DNA of 7,712 nucleotides from Candidatus Bathyarchaeota archaeon (GCA_030627225.1 DAOUSM010000036.1:1-7712); one strand, 5' to 3'; positions 1 to 5,866 are shown, counted from the first letter of the stretch. Notes: generated by a model not told the origin, from the letters alone. Program-made: numbers and translations.

Positions 1-73
1 CAAGCATGCATCAGCTTTTCCACCCTCACATCTAATGACGTGGAGTGAAGTAAACCTTCATAAAACAACATGC
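1..73. other. Left-edge sequence downstream of the TatD gene; possible start of a minus-strand gene
   Basis: This short stretch follows the stop codon of the minus-strand hydrolase gene. On the minus strand an ATG at 11-9 is preceded by an AGGGTGG-like ribosome-binding sequence (about 20-26) at a fitting distance. An in-frame GTG lies at 29-27. The frame is open to the window edge, so a further co-directional gene may begin here. Only a few codons are visible, and two plus-strand frames are also open at the edge, so nothing can be said about the product. Confidence 0.2.
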
Positions 74-853
74 CTAATTTAACTTTACTCCGAAGAATTC
101 TTCGAAATTTTTGGTTATTTGTGCTGCAACGTCTGCAACGTCCATGTTTTTGATTTCCGCTATTGCCTTGACAACTGTTGGAATGAAGGCTGGAGTTGTC
201 TTTTTGCCGTTAAAAGGGTTTTTATAAAAGCGTACTGGTCCATCAGTTTCAGTTAACAGATTAGTTAATGGTATTCTTCTGACAACCGTGCGTATGCCGT
301 TTGAATATGCTGTTGGCGGTCCTTCAGTGATATAATATCCATGTTCTACAACTTTTGCTAGTGCGTTGATTGGGTTGCTGAACCAGTGCAGCAAAACCTT
401 TCTAAGATTATATGACGGGAGCATTTCAACAATCTGTGCTGTTGTGCCTCTTGAATGGATTATGACGGGCAAATCAAGTTTTTCGGCGAGATGCAACATC
501 TCTTCAAAAACCATCAGCTGCTTATCCCACATCTTTGTGTATTTATAGTCTAAGCCTATCTCACCTATGGCAACTAACCCTTTGTTCTGTTTTTCCTTTG
601 AAATCAATTCCAACGTCTTTTGAAGCTCATCCTCTGTTAAAGTATTCACGTTCCATGGATGAATTCCTAAGGCAGGATAAACCATGTTTGGATATCGTTC
701 AGCCAGTCTTAGGCTTCCGATGCTTGTTTCCAAGTCCATGGAATTTGAGACCAAAGCGACAACATTTGAGCTTTTGGCTTCGGTTATGATTTCATCAACG
801 CATTCAGAATATTCCTCATCTGAAAGATGAACGTGTGCATCAACGAACTTCAT
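74..853 (-). CDS. TatD-family metal-dependent hydrolase (putative deoxyribonuclease)
   Basis: A 259-residue TIM-barrel amidohydrolase-fold protein of the TatD family. Members bind two divalent metal ions and have been described as 3'-5' DNases; the true substrate of archaeal versions is usually untested. All expected metal ligands are visible in family order: H7 and H9 (DAHVHL), E98 (GEIGLDY), H133 (IIHSR), H156 (LHWFS) and D204 (TETDGP). The length is normal for the family, and no signal peptide or membrane segment is seen, so it is cytoplasmic. I chose the ATG at 853. The frame extends upstream to a TTG at 877, but GTGAT, complementary to the archaeal 16S tail, sits just before the ATG at about 866-862 and would lie inside the longer version. 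Starting at the ATG also gives the usual MKFVDAHVH beginning. It is divergent from the peptidase-like gene, sharing a promoter region of about 80 bases. Confidence 0.88.
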   Translation of the reverse strand: MKFVDAHVHLSDEEYSECVDEIITEAKSSNVVALVSNSMDLETSIGSLRLAERYPNMVYPALGIHPWNVNTLTEDELQKTLELISKEKQNKGLVAIGEIGLDYKYTKMWDKQLMVFEEMLHLAEKLDLPVIIHSRGTTAQIVEMLPSYNLRKVLLHWFSNPINALAKVVEHGYYITEGPPTAYSNGIRTVVRRIPLTNLLTETDGPVRFYKNPFNGKKTTPAFIPTVVKAIAEIKNMDVADVAAQITKNFEEFFGVKLN

Positions 854-879
854 TTGTGCATCACTTTGAGCATACAACT

Positions 880-889
880 ACATATATGT
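880..889. promoter_or_regulatory. Palindromic TATA-like element between divergent genes
   Basis: The sequence ACATATATGT is a perfect 10-base palindrome. Its centre lies about 31 bases upstream of the minus-strand ATG at 853 and about 50 bases upstream of the plus-strand ATG at 935. It could act as the TATA box for the TatD-like gene (very short leader), for the peptidase-like gene (leader of about 24 bases), or both. A second plus-strand candidate, TTTTATG, lies at about 894-900. Confidence 0.45.
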
Positions 890-934
890 CTGCTTTTATG
901 GTTTCCTCTACAAATCGGACAATAGTAGGCTTTT

Positions 935-1852
935 ATGCTTAAACAGAAAATAGTAGTGGTTGGCATGAAAAGAGAACAATGTGAAATCTTAGACACATAC
1001 CAAGATTTCTTAGCATACTGGATGGATGCACGTTTCAAGAATATAAATGAACAAATTGAGCTGTGGCAGACTTCCTACATGAAGAAATACCCTGAATTGC
1101 TGACTAAACAGGTGAAAAGTTACGAAGCAGAAAACATGGATTGGCGAGAGATAGCCAAGAAAATCTTTCCATTGCTTCCGCACCGTTTTCAATTGATGCG
1201 AAAGGCAAGAGACAACATTCTTGCCGTATGGAAGTCCATCTACGCGAAAGCCTCGGAGAGGCTTAGGCTGGATTTTAACATAGCTTTCGTCATTTATGTC
1301 GGAATCGGATGTGGTGCAGGATGGGCAACCACGTATAAGGGGCAGCCAGCAGTCCTTCTGGGATTGGAAAACATTGCAGAGCAGAAATGGTATACAAAGA
1401 ATAAACTTAAAGGCTTAGTATCCCATGAAATCGGGCATCTCGCCCACATGAAATGGCGGAATGAATGGGAAATTTCCGAGAAAGCCGAACAAGACCCATT
1501 ATTCCAGCTTTACAGCGAAGGTTTCGCCCAGAGATGTGAACACATAATCCTCGGAAGAGAAACATGGCATATGGCACAAGACAAGGAATGGCTTTCTTGG
1601 TGCGAACAACACAAAAGCTGGCTGGCCAAAGAATTCCTAAAAAGACTAGAAAAACAAGCCCCAATAAACGACTTCTTCGGCTCATGGTTCAATATTCAAG
1701 GTAGAACACAAACAGGCTATTTTCTTGGACACGCGCTCATCTGTGAACTAGAAAAAACCCACAGTTTAAGGAAAATAGCGGTTTTTAACGTTGAAAAAGT
1801 GCAGAGGCTTAGCATGCAATACTTAAAATCCATAGGTGATGCCATTAAGTAA
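935..1852 (+). CDS. HExxH zinc metallopeptidase-like protein
   Basis: A 305-residue protein with a zincin active-site motif HEIGH (H164, E165, H168). A candidate third metal ligand is E195 in YSEGFAQ, 27 residues after H168. This spacing, the Glu-Gly-phenylalanine context and the C-terminal GYFLGHALI segment (about 261-269) resemble DUF2268-type predicted Zn-dependent proteases, but I cannot name the family with certainty. The N-terminal 110 residues look helical and charged, with many Trp and Tyr. There is no signal peptide or clear membrane helix, so it is probably cytoplasmic. Two starts are possible: ATG 935, or ATG 965, which begins MKREQCEIL and has the G-rich TAGTGGTTGG just before it. 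The longer form is reported without strong support. The substrate is unknown. It is transcribed alone, divergent from the TatD-like gene and upstream of the independently promoted histone gene. Confidence 0.75.
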   Translation: MLKQKIVVVGMKREQCEILDTYQDFLAYWMDARFKNINEQIELWQTSYMKKYPELLTKQVKSYEAENMDWREIAKKIFPLLPHRFQLMRKARDNILAVWKSIYAKASERLRLDFNIAFVIYVGIGCGAGWATTYKGQPAVLLGLENIAEQKWYTKNKLKGLVSHEIGHLAHMKWRNEWEISEKAEQDPLFQLYSEGFAQRCEHIILGRETWHMAQDKEWLSWCEQHKSWLAKEFLKRLEKQAPINDFFGSWFNIQGRTQTGYFLGHALICELEKTHSLRKIAVFNVEKVQRLSMQYLKSIGDAIK

Positions 1853-1891
1853 CGAAGCACGGTTATTTGCCGAGAATTATCAACAATAAAC

Positions 1892-1910
1892 GTTAAATAG
1901 TGCTTAAATA
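1892..1910 (+). promoter_or_regulatory. Tandem TATA boxes for the histone gene
   Basis: GTTAAATA (1892-1899) and CTTAAATA (1903-1910) are two archaeal TATA-like boxes in tandem. Initiation about 25 bases downstream of the first would give a transcript starting near 1921, which keeps the ribosome site at 1925-1929. The second would start at about 1933 and lose it. The first is therefore more likely the working box, with the A-rich stretch before it as a candidate BRE. Confidence 0.5.
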
Positions 1911-1924
1911 GAAAAAGAGGCTAC

Positions 1925-1929
1925 GGAGG
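1925..1929 (+). promoter_or_regulatory. Strong Shine-Dalgarno site of the histone gene
   Basis: GGAGG lies 7 bases before the histone ATG at 1937. It is the clearest ribosome-binding site in the window and fixes the start, consistent with a highly translated small gene. Confidence 0.75.
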
Positions 1930-1936
1930 AGTCTAT

Positions 1937-2158
1937 ATGGCTGGTTTGGAATTAGCTGTAGCTCCAATGCACAGGTTATGCAAAAAGGCTGGGGCTGATA
2001 GAGTAAGCGAGGCAGCGGCCAAAGAGTTAGCTAAGGCACTAGAGGAAATCGGTATAAAAATCGCTAAAGAAGCCTTAGACTTTGCAATGCACGCTGGAAG
2101 AAAAACCATAAAAGCTGAAGACATCGAAATCGCAACCAGAAAAGTCATGGGCAAATAG
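1937..2158 (+). CDS. Archaeal histone (HMf-like)
   Basis: A 73-residue histone-fold protein. It follows the HMfA/HMfB pattern closely: an LxVAPMHRL start in helix 1, AGADRVS (18-24) at the first loop, a long central helix (about 25-52), then AGRKTIKAEDIEIA (about 53-66) as the second loop and helix 3. There is no tail on either end. It would form dimers that wrap DNA, and G19 corresponds to the small residue that lets HMf dimers stack into extended hypernucleosome-like fibres. R13, R22, K58 and the RKT loop are the expected DNA contacts by analogy. C15 in helix 1 is less usual. The gene is monocistronic, with its own tandem TATA boxes, a GGAGG site and a following oligo-T terminator. Confidence 0.97.
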   Translation: MAGLELAVAPMHRLCKKAGADRVSEAAAKELAKALEEIGIKIAKEALDFAMHAGRKTIKAEDIEIATRKVMGK

Positions 2159-2163
2159 CTTCC

Positions 2164-2177
2164 CTTTTTCTTTTTTA
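2164..2177 (+). terminator. Oligo-T terminator after the histone gene
   Basis: CCTTTTTCTTTTTTA begins a few bases after the histone stop codon. T-runs of five and six without a hairpin are typical of intrinsic archaeal termination. Confidence 0.7.
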
Positions 2178-2180
2178 TCC

Positions 2181-2197
2181 TAAAACTAGAAAATAAC
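2181..2197 (-). terminator. T-rich stretch downstream of the TrmB-like gene (minus strand)
   Basis: Read on the minus strand this is GTTATTTTCTAGTTTTA, two four-T runs just after the regulator's stop codon. It is a weak archaeal terminator candidate, placed against the histone terminator in the convergent gap. Confidence 0.35.
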
Positions 2198-2201
2198 TAC
2201 T

Positions 2202-2984
2202 TTATTTTCTCGGCTGAATAATCTCTGAAGAGTCCCAGAGAAATTGGAAATAATACCTTGCGAACCGCACCAAACCAACATGGTTACTCCATATCACTAG
2301 GCTTGGTTTTTCTTCACCCAAAAACAGCATAGCCTCCTTTCCATCTACAATAATGCCTCCCCCAAACATTTGGTCTCTAACCCGTAAATCGCTGATGTAA
2401 GCTAATCCTTCCAATTTCTTCCAGCCCTCAGGTTTCCCAGCAACCATAAGCTTGATATTCACACGAGTTTTCTGCAAAGCTTCCAGAAAAACGGTTGCTG
2501 AGATAACTATGTTTTTTGCGAATTCCGGCGCAGCAATCATTATTTCTTTTCTTGCTTTTCTGAAGGTTTCCTCCAGCTTAGCCATTACTCCTTGCTGACC
2601 ACGCAGTATTAATATGTCTGGATGCTCCACAAGCTCCTGTTTCTCATATAAAGGCTGCAACTCACTCGCAATTGTCTGCTCCCAGCTTTTGTATTTGTCC
2701 TCAAGTCTAAGTTTTGCGGTTGCTAAGGCTTCGAGTGGAGGTATTGGATAATACTTGCTGGGGCGACTTTCAACACTTTTAATCCATCCCTTATCTTTAA
2801 GTGAGTTTAAAACCTCGTAAATTTTCGAGTAGGGTACGTTTGCTTTTTTGCTTATTTCCATGGCTGTCATTTGCCCAGTTTCCAGTAAAACAACATAAGC
2901 ATCAATCTCATAGGCATTTAATCCCATTTCACGTAAAACTTTCCTAACGTTCCCGCTTATTGGCAATTTAATCCCCACAATCAC
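2202..2984 (-). CDS. TrmB-family transcriptional regulator
   Basis: A 260-residue protein with the two-part TrmB layout. Residues about 15-85 form a winged helix-turn-helix (LREMGLNAYEIDAYVVLLE, then MTAMEISKKANVPYSKIYEVL as the helix-turn-helix and KGWIKSVESRPSKYYPI as the wing). A helical, probably coiled-coil linker (about 88-115) follows, then a C-terminal domain (about 120-255) similar to TrmB effector-binding regions. In characterised members that domain binds sugars; the ligand here is unknown, and a PLD-like fold without sugar binding is equally possible. The start is uncertain. The first codon is GTG at 2984, which itself lies inside the anti-16S sequence AAGGTGAT; GTG 2978 and TTG 2966 are alternatives. 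It is divergent from the tes homologue with about 77 bases between them, making autoregulation and control of tes plausible but unproven. Confidence 0.88.
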   Translation of the reverse strand: MIVGIKLPISGNVRKVLREMGLNAYEIDAYVVLLETGQMTAMEISKKANVPYSKIYEVLNSLKDKGWIKSVESRPSKYYPIPPLEALATAKLRLEDKYKSWEQTIASELQPLYEKQELVEHPDILILRGQQGVMAKLEETFRKARKEIMIAAPEFAKNIVISATVFLEALQKTRVNIKLMVAGKPEGWKKLEGLAYISDLRVRDQMFGGGIIVDGKEAMLFLGEEKPSLVIWSNHVGLVRFARYYFQFLWDSSEIIQPRK

Positions 2985-3006
2985 CTTATGAAAAGTCTGG
3001 AAACCT

Positions 3007-3014
3007 TATTATAT
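3007..3014. promoter_or_regulatory. TATA-like box in the TrmB/tes divergent region
   Basis: TATTATAT reads well in both directions (GATATAATAA on the minus strand). On the plus strand it predicts initiation near 3036, a leader of about 26 bases for tes. On the minus strand initiation would fall almost at the regulator's GTG at 2984, giving a leaderless or nearly leaderless message. Confidence 0.5.
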
Positions 3015-3021
3015 CCTATCC

Positions 3022-3045
3022 TTGCAATCCCGCAAATGTGCTTGC
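3022..3045. promoter_or_regulatory. Candidate operator: TTGC/GCAA/TTGC half-sites spaced by 10 bases
   Basis: TTGC at 3022, GCAA at 3032 and TTGC at 3042 form two overlapping inverted repeats, each with a six-base spacer, all on the same helical face. They lie between the TATA-like box and the tes start, covering the predicted transcription start, where a repressor would block initiation. The adjacent TrmB-like protein is the obvious candidate binder. The half-sites are only four bases, so chance is not excluded. Confidence 0.35.
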
Positions 3046-3061
3046 CTAGTGTTGTGGAAAC

Positions 3062-4114
3062 ATGCGGTTCATTAAAGAAACAAAGAGCATATGTCCCGAA
3101 TGCCTAAGGGTTTTGGACGCCACAATTTTTGAAGAGAACGGCAAAGTCTACATCAAAAAGGAATGTCCAGAACACGGCTTTTTCCAAGATGTTTACTGGT
3201 CTGATTATGGGCAGTACTTGCGTGCTGAAGAATTCAGATGTGACGGCGACGGCTTAAACAATCCACGCACAAAAACGGTTAACGACTGCCCATATGACTG
3301 CGGCATATGCCCACAGCACAAATCCCATACCGCCCTAGCAATAATCGATGTCACAAACCGATGCAATCTCAAATGCCCAATCTGCTTTGCAAACGCTGCA
3401 GCCACTGGATACGTGTATGAACCAACAAAAGAAGAAATTAGGAGCATGCTGGAAAACCTCCGCAAAAACGACCCTGTGCCAGCCATAGCCCTTCAATTTT
3501 CAGGCGGTGAACCAACCGTTCGGAATGACCTTTTCGAACTTATTCGAATGGCGGAAGAGCTTGGCTTTAGGCATGTTGAGGTTAATACGAACGGCGTTCG
3601 CCTTGCACAAAGCGTCGACTATTGCAAAGGACTGAAACAAGCTGGAATGGGTAGCGTTTACCTGCAATTTGACGGCTTAACATCCGAAGTTTACAAATTC
3701 ACCCGTGGAATCGACTTATTAGACGTTAAAATGAAGGCTATTGAAAACTGTCGCAAGGCTGGGATCCAAAGCATAGTCCTAGTTGTAACGTTGATTAAAG
3801 GCGTGAATGACAACCAACTCGGCGACATCATACAATTCGCGGTTCAAAACTTCGACGTAATAAGATGTGTAAACGTTCAACCCGTCTCCCTCTGTGGAAG
3901 ACTTCCACAAGAAGAACGGGAAAAAATGCGGATCACAATACCAGACTTCATGCGTTTGGTGGAGGAGCAAACAAACGGCAAAATAAAAGTTTCAGACTTC
4001 TATCCCGTGCCAACAGTTGTGCCAGTTTCAAAAGCTGTTGGAGCATTAAAAGACAAACACTATAGAGTTCACAGCACACCCACACTGCGGCATGGCAACA
4101 TACATCTTCGTTGA
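3062..4114 (+). CDS. tes: Tetraether lipid synthase (Tes) homologue, N-terminal part before a frameshift
   Basis: Tes is a radical SAM enzyme that couples the phytanyl chains of two archaeol-type lipids to give membrane-spanning tetraethers. In order: a rubredoxin/zinc-finger-like N-terminus with C11, C14, C35 and H38; CPYDCGIC (C76, C80, C83), which likely carries an auxiliary Fe-S cluster; the radical SAM motif C101-x3-C105-x2-C108 (NRCNLKCPICFA); FSGGEPT (147-153) for SAM binding; then FDG, RGID and the segment ending DFYPVPTVVPVS. These match the Tes (MJ0619-like) family along their length. Only about the first 330-335 residues are in the native frame. The last 15 residues before the stop at 4114 are out of frame, because the conserved FTAHPHCG block occurs in the other frame just downstream. 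Removing one base near 4048-4064 joins it to the next entry and gives about 495 residues, a normal length. The start ATG has only a weak GTGG upstream. It could instead be a Tes paralogue acting on another lipid. Confidence 0.85.
   Translation: MRFIKETKSICPECLRVLDATIFEENGKVYIKKECPEHGFFQDVYWSDYGQYLRAEEFRCDGDGLNNPRTKTVNDCPYDCGICPQHKSHTALAIIDVTNRCNLKCPICFANAAATGYVYEPTKEEIRSMLENLRKNDPVPAIALQFSGGEPTVRNDLFELIRMAEELGFRHVEVNTNGVRLAQSVDYCKGLKQAGMGSVYLQFDGLTSEVYKFTRGIDLLDVKMKAIENCRKAGIQSIVLVVTLIKGVNDNQLGDIIQFAVQNFDVIRCVNVQPVSLCGRLPQEEREKMRITIPDFMRLVEEQTNGKIKVSDFYPVPTVVPVSKAVGALKDKHYRVHSTPTLRHGNIHLR
4046..4067 (+). other. tes: Frameshift site inside the tes homologue
   Basis: The upstream frame reads ...VGALKDKHY and then loses family similarity. 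The other frame is open from 4050 and reads KTNTIEFTAHPHCGMATYI. If one A of the AAAA at 4048-4051 is surplus, the text reads ALKTNTIEFTAHPHCG without interruption. A one-base insertion at this homopolymer is the simplest explanation, either a sequencing/assembly error or a real mutation. No slippery site or stimulatory structure typical of programmed shifting is evident. Confidence 0.75.
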
Positions 4115-4550
4115 AAAGGGCGAAATTGTTCCAGTAACGCGTTATGGGAACGTGGACAAATTCGTTGAAACTGTGAAAAAAATCTATGAAGATGCTTCAA
4201 AAGGAAACAAAAACAAAGCCAAACTGCGTTTGGTAAGAGCATTAAGCAACATTAAATTCAGCTTCTTAAGAAAATATGTTTGGCGTGTTTTAAAAGAGGC
4301 AAGCTATGAAGCCCTAGGCGATCTTCAGAGAAAATCCATACTCGTATCAGCCATGCATTTTATGGACCCCTACAACTTCGACCTAGAAAGGATTCAACGC
4401 TGCGTGATTCACTATGCAGTTCCAGATGGACGCATAATCCCCTTCTGCACTATGAACTCAATTCATAGATCAGAAATAGAAAAACGGTTAGGCATCTCCA
4501 TAAGCGAATGGCAGGAAAGACACAAGGTGGAAGTGTCGGCAGTAGCATAA
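4092..4550 (+). CDS. tes: Tetraether lipid synthase (Tes) homologue, C-terminal part after the frameshift
   Basis: This frame carries the rest of the Tes-like protein. Family-typical blocks are visible: FTAHPHCG directly upstream (4068-4091, in frame before this ATG), ATYIFVEKGEIVPVTR, MHFMDPYNFDLER (88-100 counted from ATG 4092), QRCVIHYAVPDGRIIPFC with C104 and C119, and a closing IHRSEIEKRLGI. The native frame is open from about 4050, so the ATG at 4092 is probably not a real start. There is no ribosome site before it, and a fragment beginning there would lack the HPHC cysteine. It should be read as the continuation of the preceding entry. No second stop or indel interrupts this part, suggesting either an artefactual or a very recent break. 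S25e follows 63 bases later with its own promoter. Confidence 0.8.
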   Translation: MATYIFVEKGEIVPVTRYGNVDKFVETVKKIYEDASKGNKNKAKLRLVRALSNIKFSFLRKYVWRVLKEASYEALGDLQRKSILVSAMHFMDPYNFDLERIQRCVIHYAVPDGRIIPFCTMNSIHRSEIEKRLGISISEWQERHKVEVSAVA

Positions 4551-4553
4551 ACC

Positions 4554-4560
4554 TTTAAAC
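4554..4560 (+). promoter_or_regulatory. Candidate TATA box for the S25e gene
   Basis: TTTAAAC follows the tes stop codon directly and sits about 57 bases before the S25e ATG, predicting initiation near 4583 and a leader of about 30 bases that keeps the GAGG ribosome site at 4602-4605. A second candidate, CTATAAG, lies at about 4570-4576 but would cut into that site. Confidence 0.4.
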
Positions 4561-4613
4561 GAGAAAGTCCTATAAGCAGCGTTTTCCACTTTCAATAAGA
4601 CGAGGAATCAGCA

Positions 4614-4937
4614 ATGGGCGGGAAAAAGAAACTTAGCCTAAAGCAGATGGAACGCATGCAAAGGAGAAGAGGCGAGGAAGAGAAGAAGAGGAAAAAAGAG
4701 AAGACAGCGGCATCAGCAAAGGAAAAGAAATCCGGAATAATTCCACCAGATCCGAGAAACGAAACCATAATCAGCGAACTAAAGAAGATGCGAGTTCTAA
4801 CACCATACACAGTGGCTTCACGCCTTAATATAAGAATAAGCGCGGCGAAAGACTTCCTTGAACAGCTGGAAGAAAACGGCGTAATTCAAATGGTTTCCGG
4901 AAACCACAGCCTCAAAATTTACAAAGCAGCAGACTAA
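4614..4937 (+). CDS. rps25e: Small-subunit ribosomal protein S25e
   Basis: A 107-residue protein of the eukaryote/archaeal S25e family, a 30S component near the subunit head. It begins MGGKKKLSLKQMER and has a highly basic, low-complexity tail of Lys, Arg and Glu (about 3-40). The conserved winged-helix core follows: IIPPDP (42-47), KKMRVLTPYTVASRLNIR (57-74), AAKDFLEQLEENGVIQMVS (77-95) and a final LKIYKA. The length and the IIPPDP junction are typical of archaeal versions. The start is supported by GAGG at 4602-4605. The gene lies between tes and an unknown gene on the same strand. Its presence argues for a TACK- or Asgard-type archaeon. Confidence 0.93.
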   Translation: MGGKKKLSLKQMERMQRRRGEEEKKRKKEKTAASAKEKKSGIIPPDPRNETIISELKKMRVLTPYTVASRLNIRISAAKDFLEQLEENGVIQMVSGNHSLKIYKAAD

Positions 4938-4996
4938 ACTCTCTCGATTATGTTTCAATGATAAGTTTCTCATGCTATTAGGGGTCAAAATCCTAA

Positions 4997-5473
4997 TTGA
5001 AATTTCCCAAGAGAATTTACACAGCCGAAGATGTTGAAAAAGCCGGAGAACTAGTCAAGAAAGGATACAAACATCGTTTAGAAGTTAAGGGAAGCCCGAA
5101 TTTTAAACAGAAAGTGAAACAAGCTCTGAATCTCATCAAAACCGCTGGCTACTACAATTTTTTAAGAACATATATTCGTAGCATAGTGGAAATCGACGGC
5201 TTAACTCAGCTTCGTGAAGCAGATGCAGCAATTTGGGCAAACAAATATGCCGTGGAAAATCCTGTAGATGCAGCCAGCCTTTTCATACAAAAAGCAAACC
5301 ACATGAAGGAATACCTTGAAGGCAAACTTTACTACGGCGGAGCAGCAGAAACGCGTTCAGTTCAAAAACGAATAGAATTCCTTAAACTATTGAAAAAGAA
5401 AAGCCGGAAAAGAGAAGTGAAAGACGAATGTGAAAGACTTTTAAAAAGCTGGAGTGAAAGCGTGTTTCTATGA
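4997..5473 (+). CDS. Conserved-looking hypothetical protein, basic and helical
   Basis: A 158-residue protein I do not recognise with confidence. The start is TTG at 4997: an in-frame TAA lies immediately before it, no ATG occurs in frame until residue 103, and AGGGGTC (4980-4986) is a fair ribosome site about 10 bases upstream. The protein is Lys-rich and predicted helical, with a Tyr-rich middle (TAGYYNFLRTYIRSIVEIDG, 49-68), then QLREADAAIWANKY (71-84) and a basic C-terminal region (about 123-145, KRIEFLKLLKKKSRKREVK). It has no Cys-based metal motif, signal peptide or membrane helix. The evenly coding character and downstream position from S25e suggest a real gene and perhaps an RNA- or ribosome-related role, which is only a guess. 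Its stop codon directly touches that of the convergent cyclophilin-like gene. Confidence 0.7.
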   Translation: MKFPKRIYTAEDVEKAGELVKKGYKHRLEVKGSPNFKQKVKQALNLIKTAGYYNFLRTYIRSIVEIDGLTQLREADAAIWANKYAVENPVDAASLFIQKANHMKEYLEGKLYYGGAAETRSVQKRIEFLKLLKKKSRKREVKDECERLLKSWSESVFL

Positions 5474-5866
5474 TTAGCTTTGAGCGGATTTTTCCACTTT
5501 AATTTTTGTTCCACTGTTCACTTTGCTGAACAGTTCAAGATTTTTCGTTATCTTGCCGAGAATGTTTACGGGACTATATGGCTGAGTTTCTCCATAGAAT
5601 ATGCATATGGCACTTCCCATAGGCCAGAAGGCTATGGTCCCCTTCTCCACGGTGCCTTTCGCCTTCTCCTCCCCCATTTTCACCGGTATTTCGAAGTAGA
5701 CTTCCTCCTTCCAAAGGGCTGCTCTACCTTCTATCGGAAGTTTCCTAACTATCATGTCTACGGTTCTGGGTGCTAAATGGCGTATAAGCTCTCCTTCAGC
5801 TTCCCCTAAACCGTCAATTATGAATTTTATTTTTATTCGTGAGATTTCAGTTTCTTCATTGCTCAT
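5474..5866 (-). CDS. Cyclophilin-like domain protein (TM1367 type)
   Basis: A 130-residue all-beta protein resembling the small cyclophilin-like family typified by TM1367 of Thermotoga (Pfam Cyclophil_like). Visible family features are the opening strand IKIKFIIDGLGEAEGEL (11-27), HLAPRTVDMIVRKLP (30-44), GRAALWKEEVYFEIP (47-61) and the signature GTIAFWPMGSAICIFYG (76-92). The C-terminal SPVNILGKI (98-106) also fits. These proteins share the cyclophilin barrel but are not established peptidyl-prolyl isomerases, and their function is unknown. It starts at ATG 5866, within a four-base ATGA overlap with the stop of the upstream cDPG synthetase homologue, so the two are one operon and translationally coupled. 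There is no spacer between its stop and the stop of the convergent gene. Confidence 0.83.
   Translation of the reverse strand: MSNEETEISRIKIKFIIDGLGEAEGELIRHLAPRTVDMIVRKLPIEGRAALWKEEVYFEIPVKMGEEKAKGTVEKGTIAFWPMGSAICIFYGETQPYSPVNILGKITKNLELFSKVNSGTKIKVEKSAQS

Noticed and set aside
854..877. Longer TatD-like protein starting at TTG 877
   Set aside because: The added residues have no family counterpart, and the extension includes the GTGAT ribosome site of the ATG at 853.
1933..2154. Minus-strand open frame opposite the histone gene
   Set aside because: It mirrors almost exactly the histone frame, whose product is unmistakable and has a promoter and ribosome site. The antisense translation has no recognisable features.
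3022..3045. The TTGC/GCAA array as a CRISPR or integrase attachment repeat
   Set aside because: The units are four bases with six-base spacers, far too short for a CRISPR, and no integrase or spacer structure is nearby.
3865..4065. Plus-strand 66-residue frame within tes
   Set aside because: It lies in the third frame over well-conserved tes coding sequence and has no homology or ribosome site.
4092..4550. Independent small protein starting at ATG 4092
   Set aside because: There is no ribosome site; the frame's family similarity extends upstream of the ATG through FTAHPHCG, so it is the tail of tes.
4592..4810. Minus-strand frame with a hydrophobic, Phe/Ser-rich translation opposite S25e
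   Set aside because: The apparent membrane-like sequence is simply the complement of the Lys/Glu/Arg-rich S25e tail.
5480..5776. Plus-strand open frame opposite the cyclophilin-like gene
   Set aside because: The minus-strand product matches a known fold family and is coupled to the upstream gene; the plus frame resembles nothing.
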